Source: DAOMNN01 sp964404505
GTDB lineage: Bacteria; Pseudomonadota; Gammaproteobacteria; Burkholderiales; Rhodocyclaceae
NCBI GenBank assembly: GCA_964404505.1
Contig: CAYOKH010000037.1
Location: forward strand, 1-18,685
DNA: 18,685 bases
Direction of reading: 5' to 3'
Below the pieces are notes generated by a model, which saw nothing but the letters and a program-made list of their open reading frames with translations, was not told the origin of the DNA and ran no database searches. Positions within the stretch are counted from its first letter, which is position 1; each line of letters starts with the position of its first letter. Below are positions 1 to 7,015 of this stretch, piece by piece. Made by a program: the position numbers and the translations under genes.

Positions 1-1071
1 CAGGCGATTCTGCCGTTGAAAGGCAAGATTCTTAATGTTGAAAAGGCTCGTTTCGACAAGATGCTTTCCTCAGCAGAGGTCGGCACACTGGTGACCGCTC
101 TGGGCTGCGGTATCGGGCGAACCGAGTTCGACCCGGACAAGCTGCGCTATCACCGCATCATCATCATGACCGACGCCGACGTCGACGGCGCCCACATCCG
201 TACCCTGCTGCTCACCTTCTTCTACCGCCAGATGCCCGAGCTGGTCGAACGCGGCCACATCTACATCGCCCAACCGCCGCTGTACAAGATCAAGCACGGC
301 AAGAGCGAGATGTACATCAAGGACGACAACGAGCTCAACCAGCACCTGCTCAAGCTGGCACTGGACGGCGCCTCGCTGCTGCCGCGCGAAGGGGCCGACC
401 TCATTACCGACGAGGCCCTCGGCGGGCTCGCCAGGAGCTATCTGCTCGCCGAGGCCGTCATCAACCGCCTCGCGAGCTATGTCGATCCGGCGGTACTGCA
501 CGCAATGCTCGCCCACGACATCCCGGTCAGCCTCGAAGACGAGGCTGCTGCGCACAGTTCCGCCGCCCGCATCCAGCCCCACCTGCCGCCGGCGGTGCAG
601 ATCCGCGCCGAATACTACGACGAATCCGAAGCCTGGCGCCTGACCATCGAACGCATGCACCACGGCAATCGCCGTTTCGGCTGGATCGAAGAGGAGTTCC
701 TGGTCTCTGGCGACTACCGCAGCATCCGCAGCGCCGCGGAAGCCATCTCCGACCTCATCGGTCCTGGCGCGGAGATCCGCCGCGGCGACAAGAGCCAGTC
801 GGTCAAGCGCTTTTCCGAGGCCATCCGCTGGCTGCTCGCCGAGGTCGACCGCAACCTCAACAAGCAGCGCTACAAGGGTCTGGGCGAGATGAACCCGGAA
901 CAGCTATGGGAAACCACCATGGACCCCGCCGTGCGCCGCCTGCTGCGCGTCCAGATCGAAGACGCCATCTCCGCCGACGAGATCTTCACCACGCTGATGG
1001 GCGACAACGTCGAACCGCGAAGGGCGTTCATCGAGGGAAACGCAATCTACGCGCGGAACATCGACGTCTGA
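1..1071 (+). CDS. gyrB: DNA gyrase subunit B, C-terminal part (5' end outside window)
   Basis: This is the 3' part of the type IIA topoisomerase subunit that hydrolyses ATP and, with GyrA, introduces negative supercoils. Reading is open from base 1, so the gene is cut by the window edge and 356 codons are visible. Early in the fragment are the gyrase motif around LNVEKARFDKML and the TOPRIM metal-binding DADVD motif (residues 58-62 of the fragment), followed by HIRTLLLTFFYRQMPELVERG. Near the C-terminus is the conserved QRYKGLGEMNP segment followed by QLWETTMDP. About 165 residues separate the TOPRIM core from QRYKGLGEM, which is the insertion typical of Gram-negative GyrB. The protein ends with the usual RRAFIEGNA-type tail, so the C-terminus is intact. 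The gene normally follows dnaA and dnaN, which suggests proximity to the origin. Identification is very secure. Confidence 0.98.
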   Translation, partial: QAILPLKGKILNVEKARFDKMLSSAEVGTLVTALGCGIGRTEFDPDKLRYHRIIIMTDADVDGAHIRTLLLTFFYRQMPELVERGHIYIAQPPLYKIKHGKSEMYIKDDNELNQHLLKLALDGASLLPREGADLITDEALGGLARSYLLAEAVINRLASYVDPAVLHAMLAHDIPVSLEDEAAAHSSAARIQPHLPPAVQIRAEYYDESEAWRLTIERMHHGNRRFGWIEEEFLVSGDYRSIRSAAEAISDLIGPGAEIRRGDKSQSVKRFSEAIRWLLAEVDRNLNKQRYKGLGEMNPEQLWETTMDPAVRRLLRVQIEDAISADEIFTTLMGDNVEPRRAFIEGNAIYARNIDV

Positions 1072-1248
1072 CTCTGCAGGTTCCCAGGGATGAAGCCCGG
1101 CTCTCGATACAGATCCGGGTGAGGTCGACACCCTGCTGAGGCCTAATTGCACAGATCATGTTCCGCTGCGATCTTTAGTTTTCGGGCAAGAATGCGCGCC
1201 GGACGGGTCGCGCCCCTCCGACGAGCGGAAGAGTCGCGGTACGCCACG

Positions 1249-2286
1249 CTAGAAACGATATGGCAAGGACACCGAGAAGATAGCGTCCGGCGAGTCGTCT
1301 GTTGCACCGGCGGATGCGGAGATCAGCAGGGACAAGTTTCTGGTGAGGATGAAACCGGCGCCCAGGTTCAGGAAGACGAGCGTCGACTTCGGCAGCGTAA
1401 AGTTGCCCGCAGCATCCGAACGGACATGGGTTTCACGGATGAACGATCCCGACAGCGACGCGTCGAGCGTGATCTCCGGCGTGGCGGCCAGGGAAGCGCC
1501 AAGACGGTAGCCCCACGAGGCGCCGGGCTCGATGCGACCGGTGAACGCCGACTCACCCAGCAGATTGTCAGCGCTTACGCTTCTTGCGAAAACGTGCGTA
1601 TATGACGCTCTGCCGTAGAGCGCTACGGGCTCGATGCGCTTGAGCGCCGAGACCGAGGCGTTGATGGCACGAAAGCCGAAGCCGATCGGTACCGGTTTGA
1701 AAGGATCCGCGCCATTGTCATGGAAATAGGTGAGACTCGCCACGAACGCGGGCAAGCGGTCCGACTCGTCGGTGAGCTTCTTGCTGAGCCCGAGCGAAAC
1801 GTCGCCAACGCCCCTGTTCGAACCGAACGAAGTACTGCGGTGCACATAGGGTGCGCTGGCGCTCAACATCATTCCCAGAGGCAGCCCGGCCTGCAGGGTC
1901 AAACTACCCGTCTTGGTATCACTGCGGGTACGCGCTGCGTTGGAGCCCGCATGCGTCCAGTCGAACCCCGGAGTGGCACGGAACGATCCCGGCGGCAGGA
2001 GCACCAGCCCCCTTGCGACCAGTGCTTCTTCGATCGCGGTAGTGCTTTCGGCGCTTTCCGGCTCGATCACGGCCAAGTCCTGCTGCAATGGCCGCAAGGC
2101 GGGTGTGGGCGGCGACCCGGAAAGCATACGTTCAAGCTCTTCCACGCGCTTGCGCAGCTGCTCGTTGAGGGCCTTTTGCGCCTCGAGCTGCTGCGTCAGC
2201 TCATCCTGGCTCTGGGCGATCGCGGGTGCGGCCACTGCGACTGCCAGTGCCAACACTGCAACTTCCGCAAGGGAGGCAAGTTTCAT
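1249..2286 (-). CDS. FapF-like outer-membrane beta-barrel with N-terminal coiled coil
   Basis: The 345-aa product is predicted to be an outer-membrane export channel. It has a signal peptide cleaved near AIA-QS (residue 24), a heptad-like coiled coil at about 27-56 (QLEAQKALNEQLRKRVEELE), a Pro-rich linker, a short helix with AIEEALVARGLVLLPPGSF at about 84-102, and then alternating hydrophobic/polar strands with aromatic girdle residues. It ends in SLPYRF; a terminal Phe is the hallmark of a BAM-inserted barrel. This order matches FapF, the trimeric secretion pore of the Pseudomonas Fap amyloid system (about 430 aa there, so this one is shorter). The start ATG overlaps the TGA of the upstream C39 peptidase gene (ATGA), and no strong ribosome-binding site is visible, so translation is probably coupled. 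The barrel architecture is seen in the sequence; the FapF assignment rests on domain order and neighbours. A generic 'transporter' barrel is the alternative. Confidence 0.8.
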   Translation of the reverse strand: MKLASLAEVAVLALAVAVAAPAIAQSQDELTQQLEAQKALNEQLRKRVEELERMLSGSPPTPALRPLQQDLAVIEPESAESTTAIEEALVARGLVLLPPGSFRATPGFDWTHAGSNAARTRSDTKTGSLTLQAGLPLGMMLSASAPYVHRSTSFGSNRGVGDVSLGLSKKLTDESDRLPAFVASLTYFHDNGADPFKPVPIGFGFRAINASVSALKRIEPVALYGRASYTHVFARSVSADNLLGESAFTGRIEPGASWGYRLGASLAATPEITLDASLSGSFIRETHVRSDAAGNFTLPKSTLVFLNLGAGFILTRNLSLLISASAGATDDSPDAIFSVSLPYRF

Positions 2287-2864
2287 GGGGCGGTTCTCGA
2301 TTGTGCCGTCACGACGAAGGCCAGACCATTCAACCAGACTTTCTCGAAGCGAGCCAGGGGCATGGTGCGATTTCCGAAGGCCGGGTCCGCGAGCAGCACT
2401 TCGCGGTCGCTGACCGCGTTCAACACGACGTAGTGGTTGAATCCACGGACACGGATCGGCACGATCGGCGCACGGAAAAGCTTCAGATCCTCGAACGACA
2501 GGTGCTGGTACGCTTCGCCGGTATACCCCCGCTCTTCCACGAAACGCTTCATGTCCAGAAGTGAAAACCCGCCACGAGCCCTTACCCTGGCAGGTTCCGA
2601 TTCCTCGAGCATTCTTGCAACGACATGGCGCTCGCTCACCGGATCCTGGAAGGCGTAGGTCAGCACCGTGGCTATGGATGCCGCCGCGCAGCTACTTTCC
2701 CAGCGCTGCATGACGACCGCTTGCTCGCGAATCTCCTTGAGCGACTGGACTCGATTCGAAGTCGCGTTCGCAGTGCCGACGCCGAGAACGACGCTAGCCA
2801 ACAGGGCAACGGCACATGCCCGGTACGGGGACGTTTTCAACAAATCGACGCGTGCTGGGCGCAT
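2283..2864 (-). CDS. C39 family cysteine peptidase, exported (FapD-like)
   Basis: This is a papain-fold peptidase of the C39 type, the family that cleaves double-glycine leaders. From the ATG at 2864 the product is 193 aa. A signal peptide (basic start, hydrophobic stretch ACAVALLASVVLGVGTANA) implies action in the periplasm, unlike the C39 domain of ABC exporters, which is cytoplasmic. Catalytic residues are all visible: the oxyanion Gln in VMQRWESSCAAAS (Q53), Cys59, His144 in FNHYVVLN and Asp160 in LLADPAFG. The 2864 ATG has GGGAG about 11 bases upstream; in-frame ATGs at 2882 and 2903 lack any ribosome-binding site, but 2903 would give 206 aa. The stop overlaps the next gene's ATG. Upstream lies a Sec-exported protein with a GG-like leader motif, its likely substrate. 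In Pseudomonas, FapD is the C39 peptidase of the Fap operon. The family call is firm; the partner is inferred. Confidence 0.88.
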   Translation of the reverse strand: MRPARVDLLKTSPYRACAVALLASVVLGVGTANATSNRVQSLKEIREQAVVMQRWESSCAAASIATVLTYAFQDPVSERHVVARMLEESEPARVRARGGFSLLDMKRFVEERGYTGEAYQHLSFEDLKLFRAPIVPIRVRGFNHYVVLNAVSDREVLLADPAFGNRTMPLARFEKVWLNGLAFVVTAQSRTAP

Positions 2865-2918
2865 GGCGGCTAGCACTCCCATGTAATGACGCAATATTGC
2901 CATAAGGAGGGACGCATT

Positions 2919-2949
2919 GCGGCCCGGCAGGAAGAACCTCCCGGGCCGC
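2919..2949 (-). terminator. GC-rich hairpin between substrate and peptidase genes
   Basis: GCGGCCCGG (2919-2927) pairs perfectly with CCGGGCCGC (2941-2949). The 13-base loop can extend the stem through AGG/CCT. No T-run follows on the minus strand, so this is more likely a partial terminator, mRNA processing site or 3' stabiliser than a full stop. It lies between the abundant-substrate-type gene and the peptidase/barrel genes, a place where export operons often lower downstream expression. Confidence 0.55.
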
Positions 2950-2984
2950 GTGCAGCTTGAGTGAAGCGTGAAGTTGTCGCTGGT

Positions 2985-3419
2985 TCAGAATGCTCTGTGG
3001 TCAAAACTTCGGCCCGGCCCGCTCAAAAACGCCTTCGAGGTCTCGGTGGTAGAGACCGAACTCAGTACGTCGGTTTGCGGGTTAAGGCCATCGGCTTGCC
3101 CCGAGTAGCAGCTGTTCTGATCCGCCCCCGGACAATCCAGGGTCCTGACGGTGGTAATGGTAGTGGTGACTTCAGCGCTGCTGGTCCCTGGCCCAGGCCC
3201 GCTTGCAGTCTTGTTCGAATACCCACGGAAGTACTCGGTGGTGGTAGTCTCGGTCTTGATCGTGTCCTCGAACACTCCAGCCGCGACAACCTGATCCATC
3301 TGCGCGTCCGTCAGACGAATCGGCGCCTTGGCCGCGTCGTCTGCCAGCACCGAACCCGCCACACCCAGAAAACCAGCTGCCGCGATCACCAAGACAAGCC
3401 CCTTCGGAATCGATTTCAT
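2985..3419 (-). CDS. Small Sec-exported Thr-rich protein with double-glycine-like leader; putative C39/barrel substrate
   Basis: This 144-aa product has no family I recognise. Residues 1-26 form a Sec signal peptide (MKSIPKG, hydrophobic core, cleavage near VLA-DD). Residues 36-48 read LTDAQMDQVVAAG, resembling bacteriocin-type leaders: Leu at -12, Met at -7 and Val at -4 fit if cleavage follows the AA doublet (46-47). The remainder is rich in Thr, Ser, Val and Gly (TIKTETTTTEY, AEVTTTITTV), with one Cys pair at 96 and 104 and a Gly-Pro stretch at about 74-79, and is likely beta-prone and low in charge. The ATG at 3419 is chosen because AGGAG sits 8 bases upstream; an in-frame ATG at 3437 lacks this. 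The peptidase and barrel genes follow on the same strand. There are no FapB/FapC-type repeats. Role as exported substrate is inferred from leader and context. Confidence 0.78.
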   Translation of the reverse strand: MKSIPKGLVLVIAAAGFLGVAGSVLADDAAKAPIRLTDAQMDQVVAAGVFEDTIKTETTTTEYFRGYSNKTASGPGPGTSSAEVTTTITTVRTLDCPGADQNSCYSGQADGLNPQTDVLSSVSTTETSKAFLSGPGRSFDHRAF

Positions 3420-3689
3420 TTTCCATGCTCCTATCATGATACGGAGATCTCACACCAATGCTTCACGTTCCTCTCCGGGGAGAAGTTGAAGCAACTACAA
3501 AAGCCGGATTCTCCTGTCCCGTTCCATAACGGAGTCGGTGATCTTCGCCGGTACTCCGATCTTGTCGTCTCGGCGATCCACCGGCACGACGCTGCCGTGA
3601 CACGCCGACATCATCCTGGCGCCGTCCAGGCCACGTCACGCGCGAGTGCGATGTTGGGACTTGGCTCTGTCAAAGCATGTATCGTGCCA

Positions 3690-3962
3690 TGTAACAATAA
3701 CGCCCTGGAAACAAGGCATTCACGCGTTGCGCGAGCGATCGGACCACCTTTTTCGGCGTTGCTGTAACAATTGCTGACATTTTCCCGGTTTACGCATTGG
3801 TCCGTGAACTTCGCCTACCCGATTCTGGCCATGAGCGCAAGCAATTTTCGCGTAGGGGATTCCACTAGGAACGATGCAAACAGTGGATTTTCATTTACTT
3901 ATGACGCAGTGTGATTTCCGTCACGGAGCAGGAGACGGGGCGGCGGCGTGGATGTGTAACAA
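3690..3962. repeat. Three direct copies of TGTAACAA
   Basis: The octamer TGTAACAA occurs at 3690-3697, 3763-3770 and 3955-3962, all in the same orientation, within the A/T-rich part of the gene-free region upstream of the Fap-like cassette. Spacings are 73 and 192 bases. The copies may be binding sites of a regulator, but the copy number is low and chance is not excluded. Confidence 0.35.
3910..3925. promoter_or_regulatory. CRP/FNR-superfamily-like operator
   Basis: TGTGA-TTTCCG-TCACG matches the CRP dyad TGTGA-N6-TCACA at nine of ten core positions. It lies in the gene-free region about 490 bases upstream of the putative substrate gene at 3419 (minus). A Crp/Fnr-family regulator is encoded at 5742-6515. 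Distance from the nearest start is long for direct activation, so its target is uncertain. Confidence 0.4.
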
Positions 3963-4142
3963 AATCCGACACTTGGTCAGGCCGACGATCAAGTGTCCAG
4001 ACGATGATGCGTGGGCAAAGCGGCGCCGAGGCTGTTGGCGCGCTTTCGGAACAGGCCGGTCGCAAGCGGCACGAAGGGGCCCCCGGCGTGACCCGGCAGC
4101 CGCTCTCGAAGCATGGTTATCCCAGTTGTGCGGACCGCCCCG

Positions 4143-4439
4143 TCAGCCCATTCCGTGGCGCTTCATCCACGCCCGGAAGTCGCTGTGCTCGCCATTGCGG
4201 CGCAACACGCCGACTTGCAGCACCATGTTCTCGACCGTGGTGTGCGCCGCGATCGCGGCCATGATCTCCAGTCGCGCACCGACGTCGAGTCCATGTTCGG
4301 CGAGTCGGCGATCGATCTCGCAGAAGTGATTCGCCATCAGGCGACGGGCATCGTGCCCGTCGATGGCAAGGTCGCCGACATCGAGCGGATCCTCCGCCTC
4401 GATATCGGCCATCAGCGATTCGATGGACTGTGGTGTCAT
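4143..4439 (-). CDS. Small soluble protein of unknown function (98 aa)
   Basis: I do not recognise a named domain. The ATG at 4439 is supported by a strong GGAGGT six bases upstream, which rules out the longer open frame. The product is acidic at the N-terminus (MTPQSIESLMADIEAEDPLD) and predicted almost entirely helical, with a charged, regular core (HFCEIDRRLAEHGLDVGARLEIMAAIAAH) and a basic end (FRAWMKRHGMG). There is no signal peptide or membrane segment, so it is likely cytosolic. It stands alone: about 720 bases separate it from the cassette downstream and about 450 bases of gene-free DNA lie upstream. Protein-like composition plus ribosome-binding site make it a probable real gene. Function is unknown. 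Confidence 0.75.
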   Translation of the reverse strand: MTPQSIESLMADIEAEDPLDVGDLAIDGHDARRLMANHFCEIDRRLAEHGLDVGARLEIMAAIAAHTTVENMVLQVGVLRRNGEHSDFRAWMKRHGMG

Positions 4440-4891
4440 GGCTTGACCTCCGGCACCGGGCCCGACCATTGACCGGGCCAGGTGATGTATCAGGCTTGAT
4501 CACACTTCGACAGTGCCGCCGCACAATGAGTGCCCGCTCGTCGCCTCCCAATGGAAGGACTGTTATATGTCGACATCCTGCCCGCAGGCGAAGGTTGGGA
4601 GTTGCGCTCTCCGAAGCAATGATCCCGGGCGTGCGCGATTCCGCCAATCATCGACATTGACGAGGCGGGGGCCGGCCGGTGTGCCCGCACTGGATCCTAA
4701 CGGTCCGCCCAGACAAGCCGGTGATGTGCGCCGGAACGCGTTGGGTGCAGTAACGTACAGACGTTGCCGTCCTTTGGTGTCTATTATGAACATTGATCAG
4801 TGCACGCCCCGCTTAGCGTCCGGACCTTGCACGCAACGACGCGTCGTGGAACTGGTCCCATGTACCCAACCACAATTGCCAGGAGCCATTC
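4440..4891. other. Gene-free intergenic region between divergent genes
   Basis: This stretch separates the minus-strand 98-aa gene from the plus-strand ElaB/YqjD gene and must hold both promoters. Open frames here (for example from an ATG at 4567) run into the downstream gene in another frame and have no protein-like composition. I see no clear promoter elements, repeats or RNA gene. Confidence 0.45.
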
Positions 4892-5272
4892 ATGCCGAGC
4901 AAATCCAGTCCCCTCGAGGGCCGACGCCGCGGATCGCGGCCCCGCACGGATGCCACCATCGATCAGTTGCGCGCGAACGTGTCGCGCGAATTTCATGACT
5001 TCCTCGCGGACATCGAAGACCTCATCAAGGACACCACCACGCTCACCGGCGAGGAACTCACGCAGGTGACGACGAAACTCAACGAACGTGTCGCGGCGGC
5101 GAAGGAATCCGTCGAACAGATGGGTGAGCAGGTGACTGGTGCAATCGATAGGCAAGCCCACGAGACCGCTACCGCTGCCAACGAGTATGTGCACCAGGAA
5201 CCCTGGAAGGCGGTCGGGATCGGAGCGGCGGTTGGTCTGCTGCTCGGTCTGCTGCTTGCGCGCCGCGACTGA
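4892..5272 (+). CDS. ElaB/YqjD-family (DUF883) membrane-anchored protein
   Basis: The 126-aa product has the ElaB/YqjD layout: a basic disordered N-terminus (residues 1-20), a long amphipathic helical region (TIDQLRANVSREFHDFLADIEDLI and ELTQVTTKLNERVAAAKESV, about 22-98), and one C-terminal membrane helix (WKAVGIGAAVGLLLGLLL, 105-122) ending in ARRD. In E. coli these are stationary-phase, tail-anchored inner-membrane proteins; YqjD binds ribosomes and is linked to their inactivation. The ATG has AGGAG 8 bases upstream. The YqjE-like gene follows after 18 bases, matching the conserved elaB/yqjD-yqjE order. This entry fits the stress theme of the region, which also encodes a hibernation factor at 10403. 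Confidence 0.93.
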   Translation: MPSKSSPLEGRRRGSRPRTDATIDQLRANVSREFHDFLADIEDLIKDTTTLTGEELTQVTTKLNERVAAAKESVEQMGEQVTGAIDRQAHETATAANEYVHQEPWKAVGIGAAVGLLLGLLLARRD

Positions 5273-5290
5273 CGCCGCCGTGATGTCGAT

Positions 5291-5758
5291 ATGAGTGGCG
5301 CGCCTCCCCGGGAGCCACTGCGAGACCGGCAGAACGCGGCGGCCGGGACGGTGTCCGAAACGCGTCCCGACGGTGCCCCCATCAGCCTGCTCAAAGTCCT
5401 TCGCATACTACGCTCGGCGGGTCGTGCACTGATCGCGCAGGCGGCACTGCATGGCCAGTTGGCCGGCGTTGAATGGGCGGAGGAGAAGTCCCGGCTGTCG
5501 AAGCTGATCGCGACGGCGCTGGTGGGTTCGGCGTTCATGCTGTGCATCCTGCTGTTTGCCGGCATTCTTGTGCTGGCAGTCACCTGGGACACAGCGTACC
5601 GCATCCCGTCCGTGATCGCCCTGATCGCCGTCTACGGAGTCGGGGCCGTCGTTGCATGGCGCCGCTTCCAAGCCCTGTCGGCACTCGGCGAAGAGAGCTT
5701 TGCCGCGACGCGCGAAGAACTGGCCGCCGATATCGCGCTGATCAAGAGCAAGCTTTGA
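5291..5758 (+). CDS. YqjE-like phage-holin-family membrane protein
   Basis: The 155-aa product has a polar N-terminus, an amphipathic stretch (LLKVLRILRSAGRALIAQAALHG), then two membrane helices (about 72-98, LIATALVGSAFMLCILLFAGILVLAV; and 105-123, IPSVIALIAVYGVGAVVAW), and a charged helical tail (ALGEESFAATREELAADIALIKSKL). This matches the YqjE family annotated as 'phage holin family', which is chromosomal and not a lysis gene. It is the second gene after the ElaB/YqjD gene and the two are presumably co-transcribed. The ribosome-binding site is weak. Its last 17 bases overlap the end of the convergent Crp/Fnr gene. The exact molecular role of the family is not established. Confidence 0.88.
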   Translation: MSGAPPREPLRDRQNAAAGTVSETRPDGAPISLLKVLRILRSAGRALIAQAALHGQLAGVEWAEEKSRLSKLIATALVGSAFMLCILLFAGILVLAVTWDTAYRIPSVIALIAVYGVGAVVAWRRFQALSALGEESFAATREELAADIALIKSKL

Positions 5759-6515
5759 TCGGCGCGATTGCCTGCCTGCCGCAACCGGGTGCGTGCCCGC
5801 AGCGGCTATAACCCATCAGTCGCGCGTAGGTCGCTCTGTCGGCCCCGTAACACCCGCAGGAAGCAGCCTCCAGGCCCTTATGGTCGAGAATCCTGACCTT
5901 CCCGCGCTGATAGCTGATCAACTTGTGATTCTGCAGTGAGCTGGCAGCCTTGGTGACGCCGACGCGACGCACACCCAGCATGTAGGCGAGGAATTCGTGC
6001 GTGACATGAAACGTGTCCGAGTGCGCCCGGTCCCGAGTCATCAACAGCCGGCGGGCGAGGCGCGCTTCCACCACATGGAAGCGGGTGCACGCGACTGCTT
6101 GCGCCAACTGGCCCATCAATACCTGGACGTAGCGCTTGAGTTCCCTTTGCAGCGCAGGGCTCCGTTCGAGTTGGCGACGAAAAGGCGAAGCGCCCATGCG
6201 TAGTGCAGGGCCCGGGCCCTGCACCAGGGCGTGGAGCGGCGCAATATTCACCCCGAGGATCACGGGTATGCCGAACATACCTTCGTCGCCGATCAAGCCC
6301 ACTTCCAGACGGGTGCTGTCATCGATCTGCGCCACCACGGAAATGAAGCTGTCGGTGGGAAAGTAAACGTGGCGAATGGGCTCTCCAGGTTCGGTCAGGA
6401 TCTCCCCTGATACCAGCTCGATCGACTCGCAGCCGGCCAGAAAACGCTTGCGGTCCCTGCCCGGCAAGGCAGCAAGCAAACTGTTCGCAACAGTGGCAGG
6501 TTTGATGTGCGACAC
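5742..6515 (-). CDS. Crp/Fnr-family transcriptional regulator
   Basis: From a GTG at 6515, preceded by GGAGG six bases upstream, the product is 257 aa. Longer upstream open frame is non-protein-like. Residues 10-130 form the cyclic-nucleotide-binding-like beta-roll (LVSGEILTEPGEPIRHVYFPT, GLIGDEGMFG), then the dimer helix, then a winged-helix domain with FHVTHEFLAYMLGVRRVGVTKAASSLQNHKLISYQRGKVRILD (169-211). The beta-roll lacks an obvious cAMP-binding RxS signature, so the ligand, if any, is unknown; there is no N-terminal FNR-type Cys cluster. Relatives usually end near YARLL, whereas this one continues for about 23 more residues with Cys at 239, 245 and 256. The stop lies inside the convergent YqjE-like gene. 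Regulator function is secure; targets are unknown, but stress genes on both sides are candidates. Confidence 0.93.
   Translation of the reverse strand: MSHIKPATVANSLLAALPGRDRKRFLAGCESIELVSGEILTEPGEPIRHVYFPTDSFISVVAQIDDSTRLEVGLIGDEGMFGIPVILGVNIAPLHALVQGPGPALRMGASPFRRQLERSPALQRELKRYVQVLMGQLAQAVACTRFHVVEARLARRLLMTRDRAHSDTFHVTHEFLAYMLGVRRVGVTKAASSLQNHKLISYQRGKVRILDHKGLEAASCGCYGADRATYARLMGYSRCGHAPGCGRQAIAPIKACS
6203..6224. repeat. Perfect 22-base palindrome inside the Crp/Fnr gene
   Basis: GTGCAGGGCCC is followed immediately by its exact reverse complement GGGCCCTGCAC, giving 11+11 bases without a spacer. It encodes the loop residues around VQGPGPAL of the regulator. It could be a protein-binding site or a chance product of GC-rich codons. 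Confidence 0.6.
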
Positions 6516-7015
6516 GCGACTCCTCCATGCTCGGGCGCAAACCCGGAAAGCGCGGGGAGCCCGGAGAGCGGCGCATGCAACGCCGGCAATGCAATCCCGA
6601 TGTCGAACGCGGACCATGATCGATCGGCTTTCGCCCGCGAGAAGGCAGAGTGACGTGAAACCTGCCGGTTGTCTGCACGGTACCGCACGTAACGGGTCCG
6701 CCGGACGCGCCGGGACGCGATCACGCGCCGCACGCGGCACCACCCGACGAATCGGATCGCCCAACCACTGCCTGTGGGGTCTGGTGATGCGCGCACGGCG
6801 CCGCAATGTGCGACGGCGCACAGACTGAATCCACGAAAGGAGGAGGATGTCATTAATCCAGGACCATCGGACCCGAAGTTGCGCAGGGGGACCACGCGCG
6901 GCGTGACAGATGGGTACCGGACGTCGGCGCAGAGATGTGCAACCGCTCGTCTCCGCGATTGCGGTGCCAGCTCCGCCGGCACACAGCCCGCCTCAATCCA
7001 TGCAGGAGACTTGTC
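6516..7015. other. 500-base gene-free region between divergent regulator and lipoprotein genes
   Basis: No credible gene is seen. A 19-codon frame starting at the ATG at 6847 sits directly against a GGAGGAGG run, too close for normal initiation. The region presumably contains the promoters of the Crp/Fnr gene (leftward) and the glycine-zipper lipoprotein gene (rightward); no promoter could be assigned with confidence. Confidence 0.4.

Larger units (their letters stand above)
3420..4142. other. Gene-free upstream region of the Fap-like cassette
   Basis: No convincing reading frame is present here. Overlapping open frames lack ribosome-binding sites and protein-like composition. The part from about 3660 to 3960 is visibly richer in A/T than the surrounding DNA, contains three TGTAACAA octamers and a CRP-like dyad, and probably holds the promoter and control region of the minus-strand cassette starting at 3419. 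A short dyad CTCTCC/GGGGAG lies near 3470-3482. No confident -35/-10 pair could be assigned. Confidence 0.5.

Noticed and set aside
1720..2433. 237-codon plus-strand open frame over the barrel and peptidase genes
   Set aside because: It is antisense to two genes with recognisable domains, and its composition is typical of a GC-rich shadow frame.
2961..3767. 268-codon plus-strand open frame over the substrate gene
   Set aside because: It is a shadow of the minus-strand substrate gene, which has a strong ribosome-binding site and signal peptide; the plus-strand product has no protein-like features.
3874..4329. 151-codon plus-strand frame with an ATG after AGGAACG
   Set aside because: It runs into the antisense of the well-supported 98-aa gene and its product is low-complexity and Arg-rich.
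5291..5758. Possible prophage remnant, because of the 'phage holin' family name
   Set aside because: YqjE-type proteins are ordinary chromosomal partners of ElaB/YqjD; no other phage gene, integrase or attachment site is present.
6847..6906. 19-codon frame right after a GGAGGAGG run
   Set aside because: The purine run touches the ATG, leaving no proper spacing, and the peptide has no features.
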